DNA from: CTSoil-075 sp042610375
GTDB taxonomy: Bacteria > Bacillota > Negativicutes > DSM-13327
Assembly (NCBI RefSeq): GCF_042610375.1
Contig: NZ_JBGJZL010000005.1
Coordinates: forward strand, 310,001 to 374,000
Direction: 5' to 3'
DNA length: 64,000 nucleotides
Position 1 is the stretch's first letter. Each line of letters opens with the position of its first letter. The notes under the pieces are model-generated. The model was not told the origin of the DNA and searched no databases. It worked only from the letters and a program-made list of their open reading frames with translations. Below are positions 51,169 to 58,727 of the stretch, piece after piece. A program made the position numbers and the translations under genes.

Positions 51169-53820
51169 ATGAACAATGTAGAAGATCATGAAAGTGCCGA
51201 AAGTCAGTTGCAAAAAATTAAACTTATCTTTGATCACATGCCTTATCTAGCTTGGTTGAAAGATAAAAATGGAAAATATATTACTGTTAACCGATCTTTT
51301 GAAGAACGTTATGATGTAAAGAGTACTGAAGTTGTTGGGAAAACTATTTTTGATTTTTGTGATGAAAATCTTGCAATTGAATGTGCAAAAGCTGATACTC
51401 TGGCGATTCAGTCAAAAATGCCCCAACGTTTTGATCAACTTGCCCAAAAAAAAACAGGTGGTACACGCTGGCTTGATATTTATGTAGCACCAATTATTGA
51501 TGATCAGGGTGAAGTCATTGGAACGATGGGGACCTCAAGGAAAATTACGAAACGTAAGCGATTAGAAATTGAACTTACAAATCAAAAAAAGTTTTTACAA
51601 ACAATGATTGATACGATACCTGATTTAATTTTTTACAAAGATGTAAATAGTGTTTTTTTAGGTGGGAATAAAGCTTTTGTCCAAAAATTATTTGGGGTAG
51701 ATGAGGAAGAAATCATTGGTAAAAGTGACTTGGATTTTGTAAAAGATATTGAATTGGCTAATTATTATAGAGAAAAAGATCAAGAAATGTTTCAGGCTAA
51801 CGTTACGACAGTGAACGAAGAAAAAATTACAATGGTTGATGGGTGTACCAACGATTTTGAAACATTAAAAACTCCTTTTTATGATCAAAAAGGAAATATA
51901 GCAGGCCTAATTGGTATTTCAAGAAACATTAGTGTACGAAAAAAAATGGAGCAACAGCTTAAAGAACAAAAAGAATATGCCCAGCTTTTACTAAGGATTG
52001 TGCCAAGCGGCATCTTCTCTATTGATAATGAAGGGAAGATTACCAGTTGGAATGAAAGAGCTGCGATGATAACAGGTTATGATGAAACAGAAGCCATTGG
52101 TCAAACTTATTGCCAAATCATTCATACGACAGAGGACGATCGATGCGGACTATTTGCTGAACATGATATTACACCATTGACCAATATCATAAGCAGTATC
52201 AAAACCAAGCAAGGGCACGAACGAAAAATTCTAAAGAAAATTGCATTGATCAAAAACGAGTTAGGGGCATTAAATGGTATCATTCAATGTTTTGATGATA
52301 TTACGGAACGACAACAAGCTGAAGAAAAACTACGAGCATCTGAAGAAAAATTTCGTCAACTAGCTGAGAATATTCATGAGATTTTTATCATTCGCGATCA
52401 TGAAAAAATTCTATATGTCAGTCCTGCCTATGAAAAAATGGTTGGACAATCGAGTCAGCGCTTGCTAGAAAATTATTATTCTGTTTTTCAAGTAATTTAT
52501 CCTGATGATCGTGAGAGAGTGATGAATTGTCTTCGAAGTGATGGGCAGAATATGGATAAATATACAAGTGAAGAGTTTAGAGTCATCCATCCTTGCGGAA
52601 AAATATTATGGGTCTGGTTTCGTTCGTATCCGATACCCGATATCAGTGGCAGTGCAAAGCAAAAAGCGATCAGTATCGTTGATATTACAGATCGCAAGCA
52701 TATAGAAGAACAATTGCTCAAGCGGGAACAATTTACTCAGCAAGAACTTAACTTAGCAGCGCGGATACAGCAGGAATCATTACCGCTACCTTTTAAAGGA
52801 AGAAAAGTGAAAGTAAATAGTATTTTTAAACCATACCAGACGGTTAGTGGTGATTTGATTAATTACAAATGGTTTGAAAAACAGCAAAAACTGCGAGGGT
52901 ATGTTGTTGATGTGAGTGGACATGGGGTATCGACTGCCTTGCAAACAGCTACGGTTAAAATGTTGCTGGATAATAAGCTGCTAAGTGGTAAGGAAATTGA
53001 AGAAGAGGATTTTCAGTATATCAATCGGAGAATGGTGCAGTACTTAGCCGAAGAATCTTTTGCAGCATTATTATATTTTGAATTTGATTTTCAAACGATG
53101 ATTCTTACGGTTGTTACTGGTGGTATTAACCTTTTTTTCGTTGCCAAACCAGAGGAATGTGCATTAGTTCCAGTCTTTAGTTGTTATTTAGGATTACTTG
53201 ATTGTCCAGATGTACAAACATTTAAAATGCCATTTCAATCTGGAGAAATTTATGGAATGATGAGTGATGGCGTATCTGATTTGATGGAATTTCGTGGCTT
53301 ATGTAAGAAGGAAAATTTTTCGGAATATGAAACTTGGCTGGAAGAATTGGCTCAAAGTCCTGAACGACGGGATGATTTTTCTGTCATTTGTATTGAAATC
53401 CTTTTAGAAAATAAGGAGACTAGGATTTTTCATATTCAAAATGACAAAGAGTTAGAGTATGCACAGGTAGGAATTAGTGAATTTATTGAAAGTCACGCAC
53501 CAAGTTGTGCAGGTTTTCTGGAAGTCGCTGTGAATGAAGCCTTAAATAATGGTTTTCGCGCTGGTGGGCGAGTCGCTGTCAAAGCGCGAAAAATTGGTAA
53601 TCAATTGATTTTTAGAGTCAAGGATAATGGACCTGGTTTTAGTACTGAAAAAATCAATACCCAATTAAAAAAGACCATGGAAGATGAAGAATTTGATGCA
53701 GAGTTTGATGAAATCTTACTGGCTGAAGGTGGGCGAGGTATTCTAATTATGAAAATGTTTTGTGATCGATTAATTTATAATCAAAAAGGAAATGAAGTAT
53801 TATTGATGAAGAAAATCTAA
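51169..53820 (+). CDS. Multi-PAS SpoIIE-type PP2C phosphatase fused to RsbW-like kinase
   Basis: About 883 aa, soluble. Four PAS domains (about 15-125, 130-255, 260-385, 390-515), then a SpoIIE/PP2C phosphatase (about 535-740; VSGDLINYKW, DVSGHGVSTAL, GMMSDGVSDLM), then a GHKL ATPase of the anti-sigma-kinase kind (about 745-883; VNEALNNGFRAGG, DNGPGF, GGRGILIMKMFCD). Phosphatase and kinase for the same STAS protein in one chain suggest a self-contained switch for the STAS protein encoded just upstream. Start is uncertain: ATG 51085 is buried in a hairpin; ATG 51169 follows GGAGG at an unusually long 18 bases; ATG 51130 has no site. Confidence 0.85.
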   Translation: MNNVEDHESAESQLQKIKLIFDHMPYLAWLKDKNGKYITVNRSFEERYDVKSTEVVGKTIFDFCDENLAIECAKADTLAIQSKMPQRFDQLAQKKTGGTRWLDIYVAPIIDDQGEVIGTMGTSRKITKRKRLEIELTNQKKFLQTMIDTIPDLIFYKDVNSVFLGGNKAFVQKLFGVDEEEIIGKSDLDFVKDIELANYYREKDQEMFQANVTTVNEEKITMVDGCTNDFETLKTPFYDQKGNIAGLIGISRNISVRKKMEQQLKEQKEYAQLLLRIVPSGIFSIDNEGKITSWNERAAMITGYDETEAIGQTYCQIIHTTEDDRCGLFAEHDITPLTNIISSIKTKQGHERKILKKIALIKNELGALNGIIQCFDDITERQQAEEKLRASEEKFRQLAENIHEIFIIRDHEKILYVSPAYEKMVGQSSQRLLENYYSVFQVIYPDDRERVMNCLRSDGQNMDKYTSEEFRVIHPCGKILWVWFRSYPIPDISGSAKQKAISIVDITDRKHIEEQLLKREQFTQQELNLAARIQQESLPLPFKGRKVKVNSIFKPYQTVSGDLINYKWFEKQQKLRGYVVDVSGHGVSTALQTATVKMLLDNKLLSGKEIEEEDFQYINRRMVQYLAEESFAALLYFEFDFQTMILTVVTGGINLFFVAKPEECALVPVFSCYLGLLDCPDVQTFKMPFQSGEIYGMMSDGVSDLMEFRGLCKKENFSEYETWLEELAQSPERRDDFSVICIEILLENKETRIFHIQNDKELEYAQVGISEFIESHAPSCAGFLEVAVNEALNNGFRAGGRVAVKARKIGNQLIFRVKDNGPGFSTEKINTQLKKTMEDEEFDAEFDEILLAEGGRGILIMKMFCDRLIYNQKGNEVLLMKKI

Positions 53821-53865
53821 TGGAAAGGATTAAGGTTTATAAAACGATGAATCTTATACATTCTA

Positions 53866-53894
53866 TTGGAATCAGCTACGAAAACTGTTACACT
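53866..53894 (+). promoter_or_regulatory. Promoter for the HD / DJ-1 genes
   Basis: TTGGAA at 53866, 17-base spacer, TACACT at 53889-53894, about 80 bases before the HD-protein start. Confidence 0.5.
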
Positions 53895-53974
53895 AAAAGG
53901 AAGTATAAAAATGGATAAAAAATGGATTTAGATGGAATTTATTTCATTTGAGTGCTAGTTTATGGAGGTAACTA

Positions 53975-54517
53975 ATGGATACAACAAGAGAAAAAGCGTG
54001 GAATGTATTAACAGAGCATGTGAAGGAAAAACCCTTACTGAATCATTGTCAGGCGGTGGAAATTGCCATGCGTGCATATGCTGGAAAATTTGGCGGCGAT
54101 GTAGAATATTGGGGGGCTGTTGGATTACTTCATGATGTTGATTTTGAGAAATATCCTGAAGATCATACCAATCAGACTGGAAATTTATTAGCGCCTCATG
54201 GATATACTGATCAATTCATCATTGACATTCAATCTCATGCTAGAGACTGGGTCCCAGAAAGAAGTCAGTTACAAAAAACCTTGTTAGCCGTTGATGAGCT
54301 AACAGGCTTCATTATTGCCTGTGCCTTGGTCCGTCCTGATAAAAGTTTGGCAAATGTTCAGCTTAAATCTGTTATGAAAAAAATGAAAGATAAAGCCTTT
54401 GCGCGAGCCGTAAACAGAGAGACTATTATTCAAAGTGCAGCGATGCTTGGTGTTGACTTGCAAGAACATATCTCCTTTGTGACAGAAGCATTAGCCAAAG
54501 ACTATCATCAGGAATAA
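53975..54517 (+). CDS. HD domain protein (putative hydrolase)
   Basis: 180 aa, soluble. Metal-binding HD superfamily: the first His is in LLNHCQAVE, the HD pair in GLLHDVDFEKYP, and later HA in IQSHARDW plus AVDELTGF. This fits the small HDIG proteins predicted to be phosphohydrolases. TGGAGG ribosome site. It is 13 bases from the DJ-1-like gene, so probably the same transcript. Substrate unknown. Confidence 0.85.
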   Translation: MDTTREKAWNVLTEHVKEKPLLNHCQAVEIAMRAYAGKFGGDVEYWGAVGLLHDVDFEKYPEDHTNQTGNLLAPHGYTDQFIIDIQSHARDWVPERSQLQKTLLAVDELTGFIIACALVRPDKSLANVQLKSVMKKMKDKAFARAVNRETIIQSAAMLGVDLQEHISFVTEALAKDYHQE

Positions 54518-54530
54518 AAGAAAAGGGTGT

Positions 54531-55088
54531 GTGAAGAAAATGAAAGTATGTTTGCATTTGGCAGATGGATTTGAAGAAATTGAGGCAATCAGTGTTGTTG
54601 ATATTTTGCGGCGCGCCGATATCGAAGTAGAAATGGTTTCGATTATGGGAAGAAAAGAAGTCGTAGGTGCTCATCAAATTCGAGTCATGGCCGATGTTTT
54701 GTTTGGATATGTTGATTATTCACAGGTTGATATGATAATCTTACCCGGAGGTGGACAAGGAACTAAAAATATGGATGAACATAGTGCGCTAAATAAGCAG
54801 ATCACTCAATTTGCAGCGGATGGCAAATGGGTTGCAGCTATTTGTGCTGCACCGACGATTTTAGGCAAGCTTGGCCTGCTCGAAGGAAAATCGGCAACCT
54901 GTTATCCTGGATGTGAACCACAATTAAAAGGAGCCGATATCACCTCTCCCGCTTCGGTTATCCTTGATGGCAAGATCATTACTTCACGTGGACCTGGTAC
55001 TTCTTTTGCTTTTGGACTGAAAATTGTTGAAATGCTAAAAGGGTTAGAATTGGCTAATCTTTTAAAAGAACAGATGATTATTGGTTAA
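54531..55088 (+). CDS. DJ-1/PfpI family protein (YajL-like)
   Basis: 185 aa. Flavodoxin-like fold with nucleophile Cys in AAICAAPTILG and the conserved Glu in DGFEEIEAISVVDILRRA, followed by ILPGGGQG. Members act as glyoxalases, deglycases or chaperone-like stress proteins. The GTG at 54531 and ATG at 54540 are both possible starts (AAAGGG is 3 and 12 bases away). It follows the HD-protein gene closely. Confidence 0.88.
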   Translation: MKKMKVCLHLADGFEEIEAISVVDILRRADIEVEMVSIMGRKEVVGAHQIRVMADVLFGYVDYSQVDMIILPGGGQGTKNMDEHSALNKQITQFAADGKWVAAICAAPTILGKLGLLEGKSATCYPGCEPQLKGADITSPASVILDGKIITSRGPGTSFAFGLKIVEMLKGLELANLLKEQMIIG

Positions 55089-55148
55089 TAACAACAATAT
55101 CCCTAAACTTATGTTGACGTAAAGGTTGATTTAGAGGGAGGGATTTTA

Positions 55149-55946
55149 ATGAAAAAAATCTTATTATTGACCACAATAATGATCATCATGGTTGCTATGA
55201 GTGGATGTGGCAGCAGTGTGGATCAGAGACAGACTAAAAACAATTCATCTGTTGTCACGGATGCGAATAGTAACAATAATGTGAATAGTAATCAATCTAA
55301 CATGGTGATATTTTATTTAGAAGAACAAAAAAGAGATGGTTATTTGTATGCAATATCCCAAGAAGCTTTTAAAAGAGTAGGATATGAAACAAGGGCAGAG
55401 TACCTTCCATGGGCAAGAACGATTAAAGTCACCATGGAAGGTGAGAGTGATGTTACGATCGGCTATTATAGCAAAGAACGGTTAGAAAAAATGAGCTATA
55501 GTGATCCGATTGGAAAAGCTGAATTAGTACTTTTTCAAAAGAAAGATAAAAAAATCAGTTATTCCAACTTAGAAGATTTGAAACCTTATCGAATCGGCAC
55601 GCAACGAGGTGCGGTGATCAGTGATGAATTTGATGCAGCAACCTACCTAACGAAAGAACCCGCTGACTCACCGCATGTCAATCTGAATAAGTTAGTTGCC
55701 GGACGAATTGATTTATTACTTGAACAAAGAGATGTGATTCAGCAATATTTGGTGAAAGAATTTCCAAATGAAATGAATAATATCGTTGCGATTGAACCAC
55801 CTGTAATCATAAAAGGATTTTATTGTATATTTTCAAAAAAAAGACCTAATTATGAGCAAAAAATTAAAGATTTTAACATTGGTTTAAAAATGATTACAGA
55901 AGATGGAACTTTAAAAAAAATTATGACTCAATATGACCATCCCTAA
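55149..55946 (+). CDS. Substrate-binding lipoprotein, amino-acid-type (SBP_bac_3), without transporter genes
   Basis: 265 aa. Lipoprotein signal with lipobox-like MSGCG (Cys20 the likely lipid site), a low-complexity Asn/Ser linker to about residue 50, then an SBP_bac_3-like domain (EAFKRVGYETRAEYLPWARTI; SDVTIGYYSKERLEKMSYSDP). No permease or ATPase genes are beside it. The next gene, 50 bases on, is a sensor kinase, so this may be a ligand-binding helper of that kinase rather than part of an importer (inference). Confidence 0.8.
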   Translation: MKKILLLTTIMIIMVAMSGCGSSVDQRQTKNNSSVVTDANSNNNVNSNQSNMVIFYLEEQKRDGYLYAISQEAFKRVGYETRAEYLPWARTIKVTMEGESDVTIGYYSKERLEKMSYSDPIGKAELVLFQKKDKKISYSNLEDLKPYRIGTQRGAVISDEFDAATYLTKEPADSPHVNLNKLVAGRIDLLLEQRDVIQQYLVKEFPNEMNNIVAIEPPVIIKGFYCIFSKKRPNYEQKIKDFNIGLKMITEDGTLKKIMTQYDHP

Positions 55947-55996
55947 AAGCGGCTAAAGGGTAGTCTAGCTAATGATGATTGATAGGGAGGGATATT

Positions 55997-57604
55997 ATGC
56001 CTCTAATGAAAAGAAATATAATTTCTTTTGCGCAATTATCTTTTTCTAACGTTATTAAAACCATGACAATCAGGCAACGTATGGCGGTATTCATATTGAT
56101 AGCAGTCATTTTTAGCATGTCTCTTATGGGATTTATAAGAATGAGAATTATGTCAGAACATCTTATGAATGAGCGAAATAGTAAAATTGATGTAACGGTT
56201 GAACTTGCGGCAATGAGTCTTTCGGACCCTCTTTGGAATTATAATGAATTAGGCGTAGCAATAAGCTGTGAGGCTTTATTCCGTGATAAAGAAATTGGTT
56301 TGGTGATCGTTACAGCCAATCAGCAAGAAATGTATCGAAGACATAATAGTGATCCCATCTATTTTATTGAGAATTTAACTATGGTTGAAAAAGAAATCGT
56401 TAAAGATGCAAGAAACATCGGTACAGTTACTGTTGGCTTCACAAAATATTATCTTGAAAATCGTTTGCATCAAGCAGTATTCACAGATCTTATTATCGTT
56501 TTATTGACCTTGCTCCTTTTGTGGATATTGATTAGTTTTATCGTTTTATTCGTAACGAAACCCATTTATGCATTAGGTCAAGGAACAGAAGACATTGCAA
56601 AAGGAAATTTGGAGAAAAGATTACAGATTGAATACGAAGATGAGATTGGAGATCTTGCAAGAAAATTTAATGTTATGGCAGAAAAATTAGGTCAAGCCCA
56701 TAATGAAATGGAAAGAAGAGTTGAGCGTAGAACCCAAGAACTTTCTGCTAGCAACCAGGAATTGATGTCTGTGAATGAAGAAATGTTGGCTATGAATGAA
56801 TCCCTGCAACAGACTTTAGAAGAGTTACAAAAAACCCAATACCAACTCATCCAGTCAGAAAAAATGGCAGCATTAGGAGGATTGGTGGCGGGAGTGGCTC
56901 ATGAAATTAATACCCCTCTCGGTAATAGCGTTACTATGGCATCCTACTTACGAAGTATACTTGATGAATTTTCTATATTGTGTGCTAAGGGACAGGTCCA
57001 TAGGAAAGAGTTGAATGATTTTATTTCTGATGAAGAAGAAGGATTAAAGTCCCTAGAAGTTAATCTAACACGTGCTGCTAAACTGGTACGCAGTTTTAAG
57101 AATGTGGCTACTGATCAGATGGTAGAAGAACGTCAAATCTTTAATGTGCAACTCTATTTAGAAGAAATTATTTTGACATTGAGATCTCGTTTAAAGAAGA
57201 CTCGCTTACAATTGGTGATCAATTGTCCTGAACAGCTAAAATGGGATAGTTATCCCGATGTTTTTGTGCAGATTATAACCAACTTAATTATGAACTCGTT
57301 GGTTCATGCCTATTCCTCTACCGATGAAGGTGTCTTGACGTTCTCCTTTCGAGAGGAAGAAGAACAGTTAGTCATTGAATATGCTGATGATGGTAAAGGA
57401 ATGGAAGAAACGGTGTGCAAGAAAGTTTTTGAACCATTTTTCACCACTGCCCGTAGTAATGGCGGTACGGGACTCGGACTCTATATCGTATATAATCTTG
57501 TTACGCAAAAATTACATGGCACGATTTCATGCTCCAGCCAGCTAGGCGCCGGTACAAAATTTATCATAAAAGTACCTCTTAATTCTTGTATTGTGTCGTC
57601 ATAA
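55997..57604 (+). CDS. Sensor histidine kinase with HAMP domain
   Basis: 535 aa. An upstream in-frame TTG is passed over because GGGAGGG is 5 bases before ATG 55997. N-terminal membrane helix about 25-46, an extracytoplasmic stretch of about 110 residues (SDPLWNYNELGVAISCEALF, typical of the small sensors before HAMP), second helix about 158-182, HAMP about 183-237, coiled coil, HisKA with phospho-His302 (GVAHEINTPLG) and ATPase with GGTGLGLYIV. Its kinase core is close to that of the kinase at 39978-42509. No response regulator gene is adjacent, since the tRNA follows. Confidence 0.9.
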   Translation: MPLMKRNIISFAQLSFSNVIKTMTIRQRMAVFILIAVIFSMSLMGFIRMRIMSEHLMNERNSKIDVTVELAAMSLSDPLWNYNELGVAISCEALFRDKEIGLVIVTANQQEMYRRHNSDPIYFIENLTMVEKEIVKDARNIGTVTVGFTKYYLENRLHQAVFTDLIIVLLTLLLLWILISFIVLFVTKPIYALGQGTEDIAKGNLEKRLQIEYEDEIGDLARKFNVMAEKLGQAHNEMERRVERRTQELSASNQELMSVNEEMLAMNESLQQTLEELQKTQYQLIQSEKMAALGGLVAGVAHEINTPLGNSVTMASYLRSILDEFSILCAKGQVHRKELNDFISDEEEGLKSLEVNLTRAAKLVRSFKNVATDQMVEERQIFNVQLYLEEIILTLRSRLKKTRLQLVINCPEQLKWDSYPDVFVQIITNLIMNSLVHAYSSTDEGVLTFSFREEEEQLVIEYADDGKGMEETVCKKVFEPFFTTARSNGGTGLGLYIVYNLVTQKLHGTISCSSQLGAGTKFIIKVPLNSCIVSS

Positions 57605-57668
57605 GCTTATAATTTCATCCTTAAATTATAATTGTCAGTAAAATTAGTTAATTGTAGATCAGTCTTGA

Positions 57669-57697
57669 TTGACAAATTCAACTGTTTCAGATATACT
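57669..57697 (+). promoter_or_regulatory. Promoter of tRNA-Arg
   Basis: TTGACA at 57669-57674, 17-base spacer, TATACT at 57692-57697: the best SigA match in the window, 30 bases before the tRNA. Confidence 0.8.
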
Positions 57698-57727
57698 AAT
57701 GTAGTGGTTAAACTTAATCACCTCAAT

Positions 57728-57804
57728 GGCTCCGTAGCTCAGCTGGATAGAGCACTTGACTTCGAATCAATAGGTCGGGGGTTCGAATCCCTCCGGGGTC
57801 ACCA
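57728..57804 (+). tRNA. tRNA-Arg, anticodon UCG
   Basis: 77 bases with encoded CCA. Acceptor GGCTCCG / CGGGGTC (two wobble pairs), D-arm GCTC..GAGC, anticodon loop CTTCGAA with TCG at 57762-57764, T-arm GGGGG-TTCGAAT-CCCTC. The first pair of the anticodon stem is C-T (57755/57771) where C-G is expected. Reads CGN-type arginine codons, mainly CGA. It has its own promoter and terminator. Confidence 0.95.
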
Positions 57805-57815
57805 TTGTAAATACA

Positions 57816-57843
57816 CCTTCGCAGGTTCTGCGAAGGTTTTTTT
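57816..57843 (+). terminator. Terminator of tRNA-Arg
   Basis: CCTTCGCAG-GTT-CTGCGAAGG followed by seven T. Confidence 0.95.
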
Positions 57844-57974
57844 ATGTCTACTGGCCCTTATTTTCTCCCTTAAAGCTTAGAAACCAATGCCAATCAGTAC
57901 AAATAAAAGTAAGAAGCACCAGCTATTTTCTAGCCAGTACTTTTTTTGTTTGTGACTTTTCTTTGCTCGTTTGC

Positions 57975-58124
57975 AAGGGACAAGGGGACAGGTTGTTTGT
58001 CCCAAATAAAGAAAGATAAAGGTTTACAAGGCATTGCAATAAGGGAATTAGCAAGGATAACATGAGCATCGGAAAGTGTGATTGATAGTCTATAAGGGAC
58101 AGAAAACCTGTCCCTTTGTCCCTT
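57975..58124. mobile_element. Decayed REP/RAYT-type element with 19-base inverted repeats
   Basis: The left end 57975-57993 and right end 58106-58124 are inverted repeats with one mismatch (core GGGACA..GGGACAGGT). Each end also forms its own hairpin (57985-58003; 58094-58116). The inside, read on the plus strand near 58015-58092, gives GLQGIAIRELARIT, a stop, then ASESVIDSL and a stop, which resembles the C-terminal helix-turn-helix of REP-associated tyrosine transposases. So this looks like a remnant of an IS200-like transposase unit or a REPIN reduced to its ends. Confidence 0.55.
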
Positions 58125-58289
58125 CTGGATAAACAGTCAGCTATCGCATTTGTAGAATCAAGTATTCAGTTAGTAATTGATAGTGCAACTTCTTGTTATT
58201 GGCCAGTTGGAGGATCAATAGATGTTGCCTACTTAACACCAAACTCAGCTGTGTTTGAATCATTTAAGTCTCAGGAGCAGCTTATATAA
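58125..58289 (+). pseudogene. Gene fragment cut at the REP-type element
   Basis: An open frame of 54 residues without a start, LDKQSAIAFVESSIQ to FKSQEQLI and stop. It begins exactly at the right end of the inverted repeat, so the 5' part was probably lost or displaced by the element. The family is not recognised; the ordered, non-repetitive residue use suggests a true former protein. Confidence 0.4.
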
Positions 58290-58299
58290 TGAGTTTGTC

Positions 58300-58349
58300 A
58301 GGGAGACGGGGATATTGACATTCGTGTATGTCAATATCCCCGTCTCCCT
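58300..58349. repeat. Perfect 21 bp palindrome with 8-base loop (REP-like)
   Basis: 58300-58320 pairs without mismatch with 58329-58349; core GGGAGACGGGGATATTGACA, loop TTCGTGTA. No T-run, not next to a gene end other than the fragment. Its G-rich start resembles REP sequences of RAYT transposases. Confidence 0.7.
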
Positions 58350-58727
58350 ATAACATACATTACTTTTTGTCAACTTAATAAATGACAGTTTATTCCCGTC
58401 CTCGTAACACGCGTCTTGAATTTAGGTGGATTTGCAAGGTCGCGCCTCGCCTCCACCAATTAAATCCGGAATGACTGAGAGTCTGTGAATTTTGCGGGCT
58501 CTTGTTGTTTGTGTGGGACGGTTGGTAGAGGTACAACAGCGAAAAATAAATTGAATTAAATATCGCTAAGTGGTAGAATTTGCTTGTAAATGTTGAATTG
58601 TAGTTATGATATCGTTCAGTATTACCAAGTGAAATAAAAGAAGCCGTCCCCTTATATCTATGTGATAGGCAATGATTCATAATGGTGCAATATCTGAAAG
58701 GGCAGGGCGTTTGAAAGGTTGGGAACT
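58350..58727. other. Gene-free part of the tRNA-proximal accessory region
   Basis: No convincing gene. Between the tRNA terminator and the 645-aa protein there are 884 bases, holding the REP element, the fragment and palindrome listed apart. This last part contains GGGACGGTT at 58515 and the inverse AGCCGTCCCC at 58642, and a GGTGGA..TCCACC hairpin at 58432-58456. The minus-strand open frame here has no ribosome site or family match. Confidence 0.4.

Noticed and set aside
57632..57880. Open frame across the tRNA-Arg gene
   Set aside because: It runs through a clear tRNA and its terminator; an artefact.
58441..58458. CGCCTCGCCTCCACCA looks like a tmRNA 3' end left by an integrated element
   Set aside because: The T-arm GGTTCGA-type sequence before it is missing, and the CCACC part is explained by a GGTGGA/TCCACC hairpin.
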